DNA from: an uncultured Porphyromonadaceae bacterium
Lineage (GTDB): Bacteria; Bacteroidota; Bacteroidia; Bacteroidales; Muribaculaceae
Direction: 5' to 3'
Assembly (NCBI GenBank): GCA_947175545.1
Contig: CAMWNI010000012.1
Coordinates: 1 to 64,000, forward strand
DNA length: 64,000 nucleotides
Shown: piece after piece, positions 18,107 through 26,354 of the stretch
How the letters are laid out: the number at the start of each line of letters is the position of its first letter
Numbering within the stretch: the first letter of the stretch is position 1
The notes under the pieces: model-generated
The model's input: only the letters and a program-made list of their open reading frames with translations
Told to the model about the DNA's origin: nothing
The model's database searches: none
Translations under genes and position numbers: made by a program

Positions 18107-20401
18107 TCAGAACGTAAAATGCAGCGAAACGCGCATCCCGTTTTTCTGCACGTTGGGTGAACCGGTGTAGGTCAGACGCCTGACATAGTCAATACGGAGA
18201 AACGTCAAAATGTTTTCTATGCCGACGTTAAACTCCATGTAAGGCATGGCTCCCATGCGGACCGGGGCGGCTCCGTCAGGAAAACGCAGTAGCTCCGGAT
18301 GAAGTTCGGGGTCATTGTTGGCGCTGAGGTGACCCCAGACTGAGTGGAACCCGAAGACCTCGCGGAGTTTCAGTTTTTTCAATAGTGGGACGTAGTTAAA
18401 CAGTGCGCCACGTGCCTGGTACTCAAGATGAACAGTTGCGTAACTGTCGTTGATGAACTCGAGGGGCTTCAACAACATGAACGAGTTCTTATTGTTGAAA
18501 AAGCTGATGTTGGCTTCCGGAGTGAGCAGCGAGAGGAAGTCAGACCTGGACCAGACGTGTCCGCCTGAAATACGGGTGTCTATGTGACCCCAGGCCGATA
18601 GCCAGAACCGATGGTCAATACTGGCTTCGGTTTTGTTTGTCCAAGAACGCGCGCCGAACAGACCCTGAGGTCCGAAAGTATGCGTGAAGCGCACGGTTGG
18701 TCCATAGGAAGAAATGTTTCGGCGAGACTTCGACGATTGGTAGAATTTCTCGTTCGGGGCCCAGCGCAGTTCAAACGTAATTAGGCCGCTGCTGATGCTG
18801 CCAAACGAGTTGCCATTGCCGTCAATGAACTTTACATAGCGGCTTTCAAGTTGCTGCTGATGAGACAGGCGGAGGCTAAAAGCAAGCCGGGAGCGAGTTT
18901 CCCATTTGAAGTCAAACGCGGTCAGTCGCCGGTAAGTTAGCAGCCGATTCTTAGTGAAACTGACCGACGTAAAAAACGCGTCGCTCGACGAATAGCTTTG
19001 GCCAAGCTTGTCAACATCGTATGAGTGGCTTAGTTTAAGCGACCTGACGGGAAACTCCATCTGGTGCTTCTCCTTGCGGTTGAATGAGTATTCAAGTTCA
19101 CCTCCGTATTTCCATTTGTGGTCGGTTATGCCGTATGCACCGTAAACTTTCGCGAACCAGTGGTGAGACAGATAACCCGTTGTGTTCAGGCCGCCACGGA
19201 AGCGCCAGCCCTCAAGGTCGTTGCGGCTGACAGTGGAGAAAATCGGCCCGTAAGTCAATTTTGCGTCGGAGCCTCCGAGTTTAATCTGGTCGTCAACAAG
19301 CGTACGCAGCACTTTAATCGAATAGCGGATAAACTTTTTTGAGTTCATTTCTGCCAGCATGCGGTCCATGTTCGCTTCTCCATACTGCATGGTAGCGGGA
19401 CGATAAGACGCGATGCGTTCGTTGCTGTTGCCCCGGTCAATGACTTCGTTAGGGTCAGAGAAGATCGTTGAATCGCGCGGAGCGGTAAAACTGTGAGCGT
19501 TAAAGACATTCAGACGCGAAACATAGGCCGTTTGGCCGAGAGCGCCCAGCTCAATCTGGATTTCATCAAGGGTTTTGAGGCGCGAGCCGTCAGGGGCGCG
19601 GTCATACTCCTGGAATAGCTGCATGTCCTTGATGTAGTTGACATTGGCAGCTTTCGGCAGGCGCAGCTCAGCGCGGCGTATGAACGTCAGCGAGTCGCCT
19701 TTGACAACGTAGAGACGCCCGTTGAAGCCGGGAACGGACGGATTATGCGGCAGAAACGAAACCACGATCAGCGAATCGCCATGTTCCGCATCGGCAATTG
19801 TGTCCGACAGATAATATTTATAGAAATCAGTCGCGATATGCCCGAGGGGGCTTACATACTTTGAGTGCATGATTTCGATGTCGTCGCTGTCATAGAGGTC
19901 AATCGGACGAAGAACGTCGTTTGCGAAAACCTGCATGGACTGCGCGTCGGCAATCATGTCATCAAGGCCATGGCTGTTGCGCAGCCGGATGACCTCACGT
20001 TGAGTTTTAGGCCGGCGACGGAAATAGAGGTCGCTGACTTTCTCTTTGACGGTCAGGTTCAGGACCTGACGGCCACTCAGGGGCGATTCGTCGAGATACT
20101 GCGATAGAAACCCGACAGGGCCGCATGAATCAATCGGGAAGTCAACAATTCCTACTTTGATACGCTCATATTGACCGAAGCTGTAATTCTCGTTGGTCTT
20201 CTTCGGATCAGTCAGGTTGCGATTGGCCATGACTTTTTCAATGAAAGCCACAGCCGGATTTCCCTTTTTTGTGTATTTTTCTTTCCTGCTGGAGTTTACG
20301 GTCAGCTCTTCCAACGCCAGGTGGCGTTCCTGCTCAATGCGATTATTGGCGAAGGCTGTCAGCGCAACTACCGCAATCAGTATCAAAATTAAAAATCTCA
20401 T
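18107..20401 (-). CDS. DUF5686-family outer membrane protein
   Basis: 764 aa. An N-terminal signal sequence (MRFLILILIAVVALTAFA) precedes the KKGNPAVAFIEKVMANR segment that marks DUF5686 proteins, then a periplasmic beta-rich part and a C-terminal barrel ending in GMRVSLHFTF. Many relatives start with a carboxypeptidase-regulatory-like domain; here the KxNPA motif is only about 45 residues from the start, so that domain is missing. The function of the family is not established. First gene of the minus-strand run; divergent from the CYTH gene with 54 bases between. I see no consensus promoter for it in that gap. Confidence 0.8.
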   Translation of the reverse strand: MRFLILILIAVVALTAFANNRIEQERHLALEELTVNSSRKEKYTKKGNPAVAFIEKVMANRNLTDPKKTNENYSFGQYERIKVGIVDFPIDSCGPVGFLSQYLDESPLSGRQVLNLTVKEKVSDLYFRRRPKTQREVIRLRNSHGLDDMIADAQSMQVFANDVLRPIDLYDSDDIEIMHSKYVSPLGHIATDFYKYYLSDTIADAEHGDSLIVVSFLPHNPSVPGFNGRLYVVKGDSLTFIRRAELRLPKAANVNYIKDMQLFQEYDRAPDGSRLKTLDEIQIELGALGQTAYVSRLNVFNAHSFTAPRDSTIFSDPNEVIDRGNSNERIASYRPATMQYGEANMDRMLAEMNSKKFIRYSIKVLRTLVDDQIKLGGSDAKLTYGPIFSTVSRNDLEGWRFRGGLNTTGYLSHHWFAKVYGAYGITDHKWKYGGELEYSFNRKEKHQMEFPVRSLKLSHSYDVDKLGQSYSSSDAFFTSVSFTKNRLLTYRRLTAFDFKWETRSRLAFSLRLSHQQQLESRYVKFIDGNGNSFGSISSGLITFELRWAPNEKFYQSSKSRRNISSYGPTVRFTHTFGPQGLFGARSWTNKTEASIDHRFWLSAWGHIDTRISGGHVWSRSDFLSLLTPEANISFFNNKNSFMLLKPLEFINDSYATVHLEYQARGALFNYVPLLKKLKLREVFGFHSVWGHLSANNDPELHPELLRFPDGAAPVRMGAMPYMEFNVGIENILTFLRIDYVRRLTYTGSPNVQKNGMRVSLHFTF

Positions 20402-20419
20402 ACATGATTAACGCTTTGC

Positions 20420-20450
20420 TTGCCCTTTTTATTATTTTTGCGTAATTTTG
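20420..20450 (+). promoter_or_regulatory. Promoter of CYTH-ispD-recG, apparently leaderless
   Basis: TTG at 20420-20422, 20-base spacer, TAATTTTG at 20443-20450. The ATG of the CYTH gene is at 20456, five bases after the element, so transcription should begin at or within a base or two of the start codon. Confidence 0.7.
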
Positions 20451-20455
20451 CGCTG

Positions 20456-20902
20456 ATGGGAAAAGAAATTGAACGCAAATTCCTCGTTTCGGCGCCGGAA
20501 GCGGTCCGCATCGAAGCCTTTGATTCGGTCCGCATCCGTCAGGGTTATCTATCGGTTGACCCTCAGCGAACCGTACGGGTGCGAATGCGCGGCGAGCGCG
20601 GCTATCTGACCGTAAAAGGTATTACTGTTGGCGCAGAACGGGCTGAATGGGAGTTTGAAATACCTGCGGTTGATGCCGTGGAGATGCTCTCACTCTGTAT
20701 CGGCAAGGTGATTGACAAGACGCGTTATCTTGTACGCCATGAGGGTCAGATATGGGAGGTCGACGAGTTTCAGTCGCCGGTGCGTCTATGGTTGGCCGAA
20801 GCTGAACTTCAGTCGGCTGACGATAATCTGAAACTCCCCCGATGGATAGGCCGGGAGGTTACTGGAAATCCGGATTATTATAATTCTAATCTTGCAAAAT
20901 GA
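20456..20902 (+). CDS. CYTH-domain phosphatase/cyclase-fold protein
   Basis: 148 aa. The CYTH signature ExExK appears as EIERK at residues 4-8, and the alternating charged strands RIRQGYLS, RTVRVRMRG and YLTVKG line the tunnel that binds triphosphates with divalent metal. Short bacterial members of this type are inorganic tripolyphosphatases or related phosphohydrolases; adenylate cyclase activity is less likely. The start at 20456 is preferred to upstream codons because the preceding bases are the promoter. It overlaps ispD by four bases (ATGA). Confidence 0.88.
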   Translation: MGKEIERKFLVSAPEAVRIEAFDSVRIRQGYLSVDPQRTVRVRMRGERGYLTVKGITVGAERAEWEFEIPAVDAVEMLSLCIGKVIDKTRYLVRHEGQIWEVDEFQSPVRLWLAEAELQSADDNLKLPRWIGREVTGNPDYYNSNLAK

Positions 20903-21552
20903 AGATTCTGAATATCGTAGTGGCTGCCGGCAAAGGAACGCGTTTCGGCGCTGACCGTCCGAAACAGTTCTGCACACTGGAGGGTAAAACCGTGCTGTCT
21001 CATGCAGTTGAGCGTCTGCGCCGGGCCACGGATATGGCTCCGACGGTTGTTGTTGTCTCTCCAGGATTTGAAACTGAAGTCCCTGACGGTTGCATGACCG
21101 CCTATGGCGGACCGACGCGCGGAGGTTCGGTCCGCAATGCTCTGATGGCGGTTGAGAGCTATGACGCCGACGTTATTCTGATTCATGATGGGGCGCGTCC
21201 GTTGCCGTCGAGTCGCTTGATTTCCCTCGCAATTGAGGCGTGCAGGAATCATCATGGGGCAATTCCTGTTGTTCCGGTGATTGATTCGTTGCGACGCGTG
21301 TCCGATGGTGAGCCTGTCAATAGGGCTGAGTTTCGCTGCGTGCAGACTCCGCAGGCCTTCCGTGCCGACCTTCTTCGTAGGGCTTATGCTCTTACCGAGG
21401 GCCGGGAGTTTACAGACGATGCCTCGGTGATGTCGGCCGCCGGCTTTGGCGACATCGCGCTGACTGAAGGCGATTCCTGCAATCTGAAAATAACTCTCCC
21501 GATGGATCTTGAAATTGCCACTCTTTATCTGAAGCATGACGCCGGAAAGTGA
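20899..21552 (+). CDS. ispD: 2-C-methyl-D-erythritol 4-phosphate cytidylyltransferase
   Basis: IspD (217 aa) makes CDP-methylerythritol from MEP and CTP in the non-mevalonate isoprenoid pathway. The CTP-binding motif AAGKGTRFGADRPKQF (residues 10-25) and the IHDGARPL segment are intact, and QTPQAFRADLL marks the C-terminal part. Normal length. It is coupled to the upstream CYTH gene by ATGA and overlaps the first 17 bases of recG. Confidence 0.95.
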   Translation: MKILNIVVAAGKGTRFGADRPKQFCTLEGKTVLSHAVERLRRATDMAPTVVVVSPGFETEVPDGCMTAYGGPTRGGSVRNALMAVESYDADVILIHDGARPLPSSRLISLAIEACRNHHGAIPVVPVIDSLRRVSDGEPVNRAEFRCVQTPQAFRADLLRRAYALTEGREFTDDASVMSAAGFGDIALTEGDSCNLKITLPMDLEIATLYLKHDAGK

Positions 21553-23617
21553 CATAATGTATCTGAAAGGAGTCGGGCCTCAGCGTGCCGACCTTCTTCG
21601 CCGGGAGCTGGGAGTACAGTCTGTCGGCGACCTTTTGCGTCATTATCCGACGGGTTATCTTGACCGCTCGCAGATTTATCGTATCGCTGACCTTCGTGGG
21701 GCAGAGCTTCCGATGATGCAGATTCGCGGACGTTTTATTAGTATGTCTCTTCAGGGTGAGGGTGCGAAGCAGCGGTTGGTTTCGGTTTTTTCGGATGGTA
21801 CGGGAACAATGGAAGTTGTTTGGTTCCGTCAGGCAAAGGCAATCAGCAAGCAGATTAATCCTGAAATAACCTACGTCCTGTTCGGAAAGCCGACAGAGTT
21901 TAACCGCCACTGGCAGATGGTCCACCCGGAAATGGACACCGAGGCGGCAGCCGAAACCAGAAAGGAATTGCGTGGAATTTACCCGCTTACGGAGGCTCTG
22001 CACAAGCATAACCTGACGTCTCGTCAGCTCCATTCGCTGATGCTTGCGGCCCTGGATGGCCTGAGCGGTGTGCGTGAGACCCTCCCGGATGAAGTCATTG
22101 CATCGCAGCATCTGATGCCGCTTGCCGAGGCCTTGCGGGCAATTCACAAGCCGGCAAACATGATTGAAGCAGAAAGAGCGCGCTATCGGTTCAAGTTCGA
22201 GGAGTTGTTTTTTCTCGAACTGAACATTCTGCGTTACAGTCGTCATCGCTCCCGTCAGCTTCTTGGCCACACGTTTAATTGTGTTGGCGTTTTTTTCAAC
22301 CGTTTCTATCGGGAGTGTATGCCTTTTGAACTGACAAGCGCCCAAAAGCGTGTGATTAAAGAAATTCGGGCTGACATGAATACAGGACGCCAGATGAACC
22401 GTCTGCTTCAGGGCGATGTTGGGTCGGGCAAGACCCTGGTTGCGCTGCTGACCATGCTGATTGCGCTTGACAATGGCTGTCAGGCATGTCTGATGGCTCC
22501 GACTGAGATTCTTGCAACGCAGCATTACGAGAGCCTTTCGAAGATGGCCGGGGCCATTGGAGTAAATATTCGTTTGCTGACGGGGTCGACTCCAAAGCGC
22601 GAACGCGATGAGATTCACACGCAGTTGCTTGACGGCTCGCTACATATACTGATTGGCACTCACGCCGTAATTGAGGATGCCGTGCAGTTCAGAAAACTTG
22701 GCTATGTGGTCATTGACGAGCAACACCGATTCGGGGTTGCGCAGCGTGCGCGTCTGTGGCAGAAAGCCGCAATCGCGCCTCATGTTCTTGTGATGACAGC
22801 CACTCCGATTCCGCGTACGCTCGCAATGACCGTCTACGGCGATCTGGATGTCAGCATAATTGACGAATTGCCTCCTGGACGCAAGCCGGTGCAGACCCTG
22901 CTGCGTTTTGACTCGCAGCGCCAGAAGGTTTACGACGGGATTCATCGTCAACTCCTTCAGGGACGGCAGGCTTACATTGTTTATCCTTTGATTGAAGAAA
23001 ACGAGAATCTTGAGGCTCGGTCGCTTCAGGAGGGATACGAGTTTATCAGCCATTTGTTCAAGGATTTCAAGGTGGCGATGGTTCACGGACGCATGAAACC
23101 GGCCGAAAAGGACCGTCAGATGGAAAAATTCGCGTCGGGCGAGGCTCATATTCTTGTTGCGACGACTGTAATTGAGGTTGGTGTCAATGTGCCGAACGCT
23201 TCGGTGATGGTCATTGAAAACGCCGAGCGTTTCGGTCTAAGTCAACTTCACCAGCTTCGTGGCCGCGTCGGGCGTGGTGCAGACCAGAGTTTCTGCATAC
23301 TGATGAGTAAGCCGAACATCGGCGTAGATACCAGAAAACGCCTTGAAATCATGACCTCGACAACTGACGGGTTCATCGTGGCTGAGGAGGATATGAAGTT
23401 GCGTGGACCTGGCGACATTGAGGGTACGATGCAAAGCGGACTCCCGATTGATCTTAAAGTTGCGTCACTGGTTTCGGACACTCCGATAATGGAAATTGCC
23501 CGTCAGGAGGCCGTGAAGCTGCTTGATGCCGACCCGCAACTTCACAATCATCCGGCTGTTGTTGCAACGATTTCGAAACTTTTTGACCGCTCAATGGATT
23601 GGGCAAGAATAAGCTGA
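21536..23617 (+). CDS. recG: ATP-dependent DNA helicase RecG
   Basis: RecG (693 aa) remodels stalled replication forks and branch-migrates Holliday junctions. The N-terminal wedge/OB domain starts at LKGVGPQRADLL; helicase motifs follow: GDVGSGKT (Walker A), APTEILATQHY, DEQHRFGVAQR (DExH type), MTATPIPRTLAM, and motif VI QLRGRVGRG. Length is usual. The ATG at 21536 lies inside ispD; a second ATG at 21557 is possible, but the upstream one keeps the short N-terminal lead seen in relatives. Confidence 0.97.
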   Translation: MTPESDIMYLKGVGPQRADLLRRELGVQSVGDLLRHYPTGYLDRSQIYRIADLRGAELPMMQIRGRFISMSLQGEGAKQRLVSVFSDGTGTMEVVWFRQAKAISKQINPEITYVLFGKPTEFNRHWQMVHPEMDTEAAAETRKELRGIYPLTEALHKHNLTSRQLHSLMLAALDGLSGVRETLPDEVIASQHLMPLAEALRAIHKPANMIEAERARYRFKFEELFFLELNILRYSRHRSRQLLGHTFNCVGVFFNRFYRECMPFELTSAQKRVIKEIRADMNTGRQMNRLLQGDVGSGKTLVALLTMLIALDNGCQACLMAPTEILATQHYESLSKMAGAIGVNIRLLTGSTPKRERDEIHTQLLDGSLHILIGTHAVIEDAVQFRKLGYVVIDEQHRFGVAQRARLWQKAAIAPHVLVMTATPIPRTLAMTVYGDLDVSIIDELPPGRKPVQTLLRFDSQRQKVYDGIHRQLLQGRQAYIVYPLIEENENLEARSLQEGYEFISHLFKDFKVAMVHGRMKPAEKDRQMEKFASGEAHILVATTVIEVGVNVPNASVMVIENAERFGLSQLHQLRGRVGRGADQSFCILMSKPNIGVDTRKRLEIMTSTTDGFIVAEEDMKLRGPGDIEGTMQSGLPIDLKVASLVSDTPIMEIARQEAVKLLDADPQLHNHPAVVATISKLFDRSMDWARIS

Positions 23618-23625
23618 CCCTGAAT

Positions 23626-24474
23626 ATGAAATATTTTCTGATCATTTTGTTGCTTTTTCTGCCTTTGTCGCTCTTTCCGAAGGTGTTTTATCTGAATAAT
23701 GGCGATTCTGTCCCATCCGGAACCGTTTCGGCGGTTGAGACGCGAGTCAAACTCTCGACGGCGCGCCGCGGAAAGCTTGCCCACTGGGTTCTGAACTGGG
23801 GCGATGATTCGCTCATGGTTCGTTTTAACAGTCGGAATGTCGTTGACGGAATCGATGAACCGGACCTGACAATTTCGTGTTGCGGACAGACGGCGTCTGC
23901 TCCCGGTCTTAATTCAAACGGAGGGTGGAATTCCGTGGCGGTTGAGTGGACGTCCGATTCGACGGCGCGGGTGATGGCCGGAGCTGAGCGGCTTGGACAT
24001 GTGATGAACCTTTCAAGTCTGAACCGCCCGAACGGTACGACGCTTTGCGTTTCAGCTCCGTCAGGAAAACTGACGGTTGCCGACCTGATTGTAGAGACTG
24101 ACGATAACGACCTGTCAAGGCTTATGGTCAATTGCGTGCCGGAGTCGTTTGAGGTTTGGAAATACCTTGACTCTACTGATGCCGCGTCGGCCCGGCTTGG
24201 AGGAGCATACCGTCTTGGGCTGATGCCTACGGCCGACGGATATGACCTTATTTATCTTGGCGGCGCGCGGGTCAACTCCTCGTCCTGGCGTCAGGGCATG
24301 CGTAAGGCCAGCCTGACGTCAACCGCCTATCAGGGACATTATCTCTTACAGTGGATTGACGCGACCGGCCGGACCCTGCCGGGAGAGCATTATGCGACGC
24401 TCAACACTCGGGAAAAGACGCTGACGCTCGATTTTCCTGCCTTCCCGCTGACACTCCGTTTTGTGCGTGAATGA
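23626..24474 (+). CDS. Secreted protein of unknown function
   Basis: 282 aa. A strong signal peptide (about MKYFLIILLLFLPLSLFP) is followed by a beta-rich, serine/threonine-rich chain with no motif I recognise. Cysteines are few (two adjacent near residue 85, two more later), there is no lipobox and no type IX tail. The ATG at 23626 is chosen over a codon nine residues earlier because it begins the signal peptide. It starts eight bases after recG, so it is probably cotranscribed; the link with a helicase gene looks incidental. Confidence 0.7.
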   Translation: MKYFLIILLLFLPLSLFPKVFYLNNGDSVPSGTVSAVETRVKLSTARRGKLAHWVLNWGDDSLMVRFNSRNVVDGIDEPDLTISCCGQTASAPGLNSNGGWNSVAVEWTSDSTARVMAGAERLGHVMNLSSLNRPNGTTLCVSAPSGKLTVADLIVETDDNDLSRLMVNCVPESFEVWKYLDSTDAASARLGGAYRLGLMPTADGYDLIYLGGARVNSSSWRQGMRKASLTSTAYQGHYLLQWIDATGRTLPGEHYATLNTREKTLTLDFPAFPLTLRFVRE

Positions 24475-24525
24475 TATTATGGAACAGGCTTGAAATCGCG
24501 GTCAATTCTTTTTTTGTGGTAAATC

Positions 24526-24557
24526 TTTGTGGAATTGACGGATTTTGCCTAACTTTG
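24526..24557 (+). promoter_or_regulatory. Bacteroidetes promoter of nagB
   Basis: TTTG at 24526-24529, 20-base spacer, TAACTTTG at 24550-24557. The leader to the ATG at 24619 would be about 57 bases. Confidence 0.85.
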
Positions 24558-24618
24558 TGGCAATTTAAGTAAAATCTGCAAGAAAATCATTTACTAATAC
24601 CTCAACCATAAGATTCAA

Positions 24619-25428
24619 ATGCGTTTAGTTATTGAACCAAACTATGCCGACCTTTCACGCTGGGCCGGCAATTATGTGGCAGCGTGCATTAATGCCGCCA
24701 ACCCTACCGCTGAAAAACCTTTCGTTCTCGGCCTGCCTACCGGTTCATCTCCCTTGGGCATGTATCGTCGCCTCGTTGAACTCCACAAGGAGGGAAAGGT
24801 TAGCTTCAAAAATGTGGTTACATTCAATATGGATGAATACGTAGGTATTCCCCAAAACCACGAGCAGAGCTATCACACCTTCATGCACGAGAACTTCTTC
24901 AACCATATTGACATTCCTGCTGAAAACGTTAACATTCTTAACGGCAACGCTGAAGATCCTGAAGCCGAATGCACCCGCTATGAGGCAAAAATCGAATCAT
25001 ACGGCGGCATCGACCTCTTCCTCGGTGGTGTAGGTCCTGACGGCCACATCGCGTTTAACGAACCTGGTTCGTCTTTGACCTCCAAGACCCGCATGAAAAC
25101 TCTGACCCAGGATACTATCATTGCCAACAGCCGTTTCTTTGACAATAATCTTGATCTGGTTCCAAAAACTGCACTGACCGTCGGCGTCGGCACCGTCATG
25201 GCAGCCAAGAAGGTTATGCTTCTTGTCAATGGTCACAACAAGGCCCGCGCACTTAAGCATGGCGTTGAGGGTGGCATCTCTCAGATGTGGACCATCTCGG
25301 CCCTGCAGCTCCATCCCCATGCAATTATCGTTGCCGACGAGGATGCATGCGCCGAATTAATGGTTGGAACTTACCGTTATTTCAAGGATATCGAGAGCGC
25401 TAATCTCAACCCTGATTCTCAGCTCTGA
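24619..25428 (+). CDS. nagB: Glucosamine-6-phosphate deaminase
   Basis: NagB (269 aa) converts glucosamine-6-phosphate to fructose-6-phosphate and ammonia, feeding amino sugars into glycolysis. The [13 protein letters not shown] phosphate loop, the catalytic FNMDEYVG and the [16 protein letters not shown] motif with the ring-opening histidine are all present. Length matches the hexameric E. coli enzyme (266 aa). It has its own promoter and a long hairpin just downstream. nagA is not adjacent. Confidence 0.97.
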   Translation: MRLVIEPNYADLSRWAGNYVAACINAANPTAEKPFVLGLPTGSSPLGMYRRLVELHKEGKVSFKNVVTFNMDEYVGIPQNHEQSYHTFMHENFFNHIDIPAENVNILNGNAEDPEAECTRYEAKIESYGGIDLFLGGVGPDGHIAFNEPGSSLTSKTRMKTLTQDTIIANSRFFDNNLDLVPKTALTVGVGTVMAAKKVMLLVNGHNKARALKHGVEGGISQMWTISALQLHPHAIIVADEDACAELMVGTYRYFKDIESANLNPDSQL

Positions 25429-25459
25429 TCAATCTGCACTGACCCGAAAAGAAAAACAT

Positions 25460-25501
25460 AGTGATGTAGTGACGAGACTTATGGTCTGTCACTACGTCAC
25501 T
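25460..25501 (+). terminator. Long hairpin between nagB and the radical SAM gene
   Basis: AGTGATGTAGTGAC at 25460-25473 pairs with 25488-25501 (14 pairs, one wobble); after a bulged G a further four pairs (AGAC/GTCT) close a five-base loop. The 3' side is TTCTCTTGTTT, a poor T-run. It starts 31 bases after the nagB stop and ends 19 bases before the next ATG. It is probably the nagB terminator, but a role in controlling the downstream gene is possible. Confidence 0.65.
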
Positions 25502-25520
25502 TCTCTTGTTTCATGGAAGA

Positions 25521-26354
25521 ATGAAGAATCCGATTAAAGCGTTGGCGGGAGCCGTGGGCCGCTGGAACGAATTGCGCCGGATGCCTCTGCGCCTGGAGTT
25601 TGTCCTGACCGACACATGTAATCTCAACTGCAAAGGTTGCACTCATTATTCGCCTTTGGCCCCAAAGGAGTTTGCCGACCTGGAGCTGATGGAGCGTAAC
25701 ATGGAGCATCTGGCCGCTGTTTGCGGCGATGAGGTTCAATCGCTTTACCTCATAGGGGGTGAAACGCTCCTTTATCCGCAGTTGATTGAGGTAATGGAGG
25801 CATTGCGCCGTCATTTTCCAAGCCGGGATCTTTACATTTTCACGAACGGCATTGCTCTCCCGAAAATGGACGACCGGTTTTGGGCAACGGCATCGCGACT
25901 TGGGTTCATCATTGCCATTACGCGTTACCCGATCAGGTTTGACTACGATGCGGCAATCGAACTCTGTCGCTCCAATGGGGTACGTACGGAGGTGTTTGGC
26001 GATCGCTCGCTTGCCGATACGTTCTTTAAGTTCGCGCTTGACCCGGAAAAGAAGCAGAATCCACGTCTGAGCCACTTCAAGTGTTATAACCGGGGGTGTC
26101 TCTCTGTTGTCGGTGACCGGTTGTATCCTTGCTCAATCAGCGGGTGTGTTTCTCATCTGAACAGAGCAACCGGCACGGATTTCAGACACAGTCAGGGCGA
26201 TTATCTTCAGATTGACCGGATTACGTCGGTCAAGCAGATTTTTAATCTCCGCAATAAACCGGTACCGTTTTGCGGCTATTGTATTCAGCCGGCCCGCTCT
26301 GTCGGTTACGGCCCGTCGCGTCGCGACAAATTTGAGTGGGTCAACGGACAGTGA
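25521..26354 (+). CDS. Radical SAM protein with C-terminal cysteine cluster
   Basis: 277 aa. The CxxxCxxC site that holds the 4Fe-4S cluster is CNLNCKGC (Cys33, Cys37, Cys40), followed by THYSPLAP; GGETLL and FTNGI are further core-barrel motifs. The C-terminal third has more cysteines (CYNRGC, YPC, SGC, FCGYC), which suggests a SPASM-like domain with an auxiliary cluster. Such enzymes modify peptides or small molecules by radical chemistry; the substrate is unknown. The ATG at 25521 is preferred over a TTG 15 bases earlier. Its last four bases (GTGA) overlap the start of an amino acid antiporter gene. Confidence 0.85.
   Translation: MKNPIKALAGAVGRWNELRRMPLRLEFVLTDTCNLNCKGCTHYSPLAPKEFADLELMERNMEHLAAVCGDEVQSLYLIGGETLLYPQLIEVMEALRRHFPSRDLYIFTNGIALPKMDDRFWATASRLGFIIAITRYPIRFDYDAAIELCRSNGVRTEVFGDRSLADTFFKFALDPEKKQNPRLSHFKCYNRGCLSVVGDRLYPCSISGCVSHLNRATGTDFRHSQGDYLQIDRITSVKQIFNLRNKPVPFCGYCIQPARSVGYGPSRRDKFEWVNGQ

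Noticed and set aside
21410-22618. A 402-codon open frame on the minus strand across ispD and recG
   Set aside because: Antisense to two secure genes; the translation is basic and motif-free, as expected of a shadow.
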